Assembly (NCBI RefSeq): GCF_022758235.1
Contig: NZ_JALEBG010000001.1
Coordinates: 1,674,001 to 1,738,000, forward strand
Origin: Pontibacter liquoris
Lineage (GTDB): Bacteria > Bacteroidota > Bacteroidia > Cytophagales > Hymenobacteraceae
Reading direction: 5' to 3'
Length of the DNA: 64,000 nucleotides
In this document: piece after piece, positions 63,457 to 64,000 of the stretch
How positions within the stretch are numbered: position 1 is the stretch's first letter
Layout: each line of letters starts with the position of its first letter
The notes under the pieces: generated by a model
Databases searched by the model: none
What the model saw: only the letters and a program-made list of their open reading frames with translations
What the model was told of the DNA's origin: nothing
Translations under genes and position numbers: made by a program

Positions 63457-63635
63457 GGCTATTTATTTGATTATACCGCCATCGGGTGCATTGTTGTAAC
63501 ATTTGTATAGGATATCTTTCTTAATTATCAAGCAAAGCGCTTTTATTTTGGGGATTGGGTTCATGCCATACTTGTTCTGTTGCTCCTGATCGTAAAGGTG
63601 CCTAGTCCTATAATCGGAGGAGTGCCCTAAAACAA

Positions 63636-63667
63636 AAATCCCCGGCTCGTGGGCCGGGGATTTTTTA
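63636..63667 (-). terminator. Terminator of the metalloprotease gene
   Basis: AAAATCCCCGGC and GCCGGGGATTTT form a strong stem with a 6-base loop. On the minus strand a T-run follows. It lies 20 bases after the stop at 63687. Confidence 0.88.
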
Positions 63668-63686
63668 TTGGAAGTATAAGCAAGGG

Positions 63687-64000
63687 TTATGATTTTGGAT
63701 TCAGGATATTGTCGATGCGGACAAGGGCATCCTGCAGGTGGTACTTCGTCATGGCATCTTTTGTTTGCGGCAACGATGATTTGATCTGGTTACGCAGCAG
63801 GCTCAGCTCGCCACGCACCAGCGGGCGGATATCTGACTGCGCCACATTCACGGTCGAAGCGCTGGCACGGCTCATACCCGGTCTCGAATTCTCCTGGTCT
63901 TTCATCAGGAAAGCCATGCGCTCCAGGTAGCCGCGCTGCAGGTTGCGACGATACATATCGATGGTTTTTCCCGAGCCGATCTCAGCCCAGACGCCGTTGC
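63687..64000 (-). CDS. C-terminal end of a zinc-dependent metalloprotease (DUF4953/DUF5117 family)
   Basis: The frame is open to the window edge, so the start lies beyond it. About 104 residues are seen, reading NGVWAEIGSGKTIDMYRRNL at the edge and ending DALVRIDNILNPKS. The block with MYRRNLQRGYLERM and the RPLVRGELSLLRNQI segment is typical of the tail of large secreted zinc-dependent metalloproteases of Bacteroidota. The HExxH catalytic site would be outside the window. Confidence 0.75.
   Translation of the reverse strand, partial: NGVWAEIGSGKTIDMYRRNLQRGYLERMAFLMKDQENSRPGMSRASASTVNVAQSDIRPLVRGELSLLRNQIKSSLPQTKDAMTKYHLQDALVRIDNILNPKS

Noticed and set aside
1..64000. CRISPR array, insertion sequence or prophage
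   Set aside because: No regularly spaced direct repeats, transposase, integrase or structural phage genes were seen.

Overview
The window is a chromosomal segment of a member of the Bacteroidota, most likely order Cytophagales, family Hymenobacteraceae (Pontibacter-like). The family assignment is inferred from gene content and not from a marker-gene search. Supporting signs are a type IX secretion (T9SS) C-terminal sorting domain, promoters of the Bacteroidota type (TTTG at -33, TAnnTTTG at -7), Bacteroidota-specific families (DUF3098, DUF5683, DUF6438, the GNAT-nitrilase fusion, FabH-like KASIII) and two operons typical of the phylum: ftsX-DUF3098-uppP-truB-ribF and parA-parB-DUF5683-dapB-lepB. 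No rRNA operon, CRISPR array, transposase or prophage was seen.

Layout. 1-19 kb is a surface-polysaccharide locus, AT-rich at its left end. It holds a GT4-GT2 fusion glycosyltransferase, a two-gene ABC exporter (Wzm/Wzt type), three O-antigen ligase/polymerase-like membrane proteins, an undecaprenyl-phosphate sugar-1-phosphate transferase, a Wzx-type flippase, three GT4 glycosyltransferases, a methyltransferase and a Wzz-like chain-length protein. A T9SS-secreted beta-propeller-like protein, whose signal peptide is separated from the body by an apparent 1-base deletion, sits inside the locus. 19-34 kb is housekeeping: GNAT-nitrilase, CoA-transferase scoAB, the ftsX-to-ribF operon, a 1511-residue TamB-like protein head-to-head with tsaD, a thioesterase, smpB, an NlpC/P60 peptidase and an HNH nuclease. 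34-41 kb carries rpsA with a structured leader, DUF1697, tRNA-Cys and a cyanophycin-synthetase-like gene, plus copies of a dispersed intergenic repeat. 41-49 kb carries a coiled-coil membrane protein, methyltransferases, kdsA, a DUF695-RraB protein, apaG, ung, an esterase and a lipoprotein. 49-55 kb is the lepB/dapB/parB/parA operon, followed by a low-GC FkbM methyltransferase and a UPF0173 hydrolase. 55-64 kb has two DUF2382 stress proteins, a KASIII, two lipoproteins, yidC, pyrG and the C-terminal end of a zinc metalloprotease.

How the parts fit. WcaJ-type transferase, flippase, polymerase-like proteins and Wzz form the parts list of a Wzx/Wzy pathway, while the Wzm/Wzt pair is the core of an ABC-dependent pathway, so two export modes appear to be interleaved. 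UppP recycles the shared undecaprenyl carrier and KdsA supplies Kdo for LPS. YidC, LepB, TamB and FtsX serve envelope biogenesis and division.

The least expected signals are non-genic: (1) a strong excess of the heptamer AAGTATA/TATACTT in genes (all three codon phases), spacers and terminators; (2) a degenerate dispersed repeat with TGTCATYCT ends in two spacers; (3) an inverted repeat overlapping the predicted parA promoter; (4) two hairpins at the 5' end of the predicted rpsA mRNA. No clearly new defence or mobile system was found.
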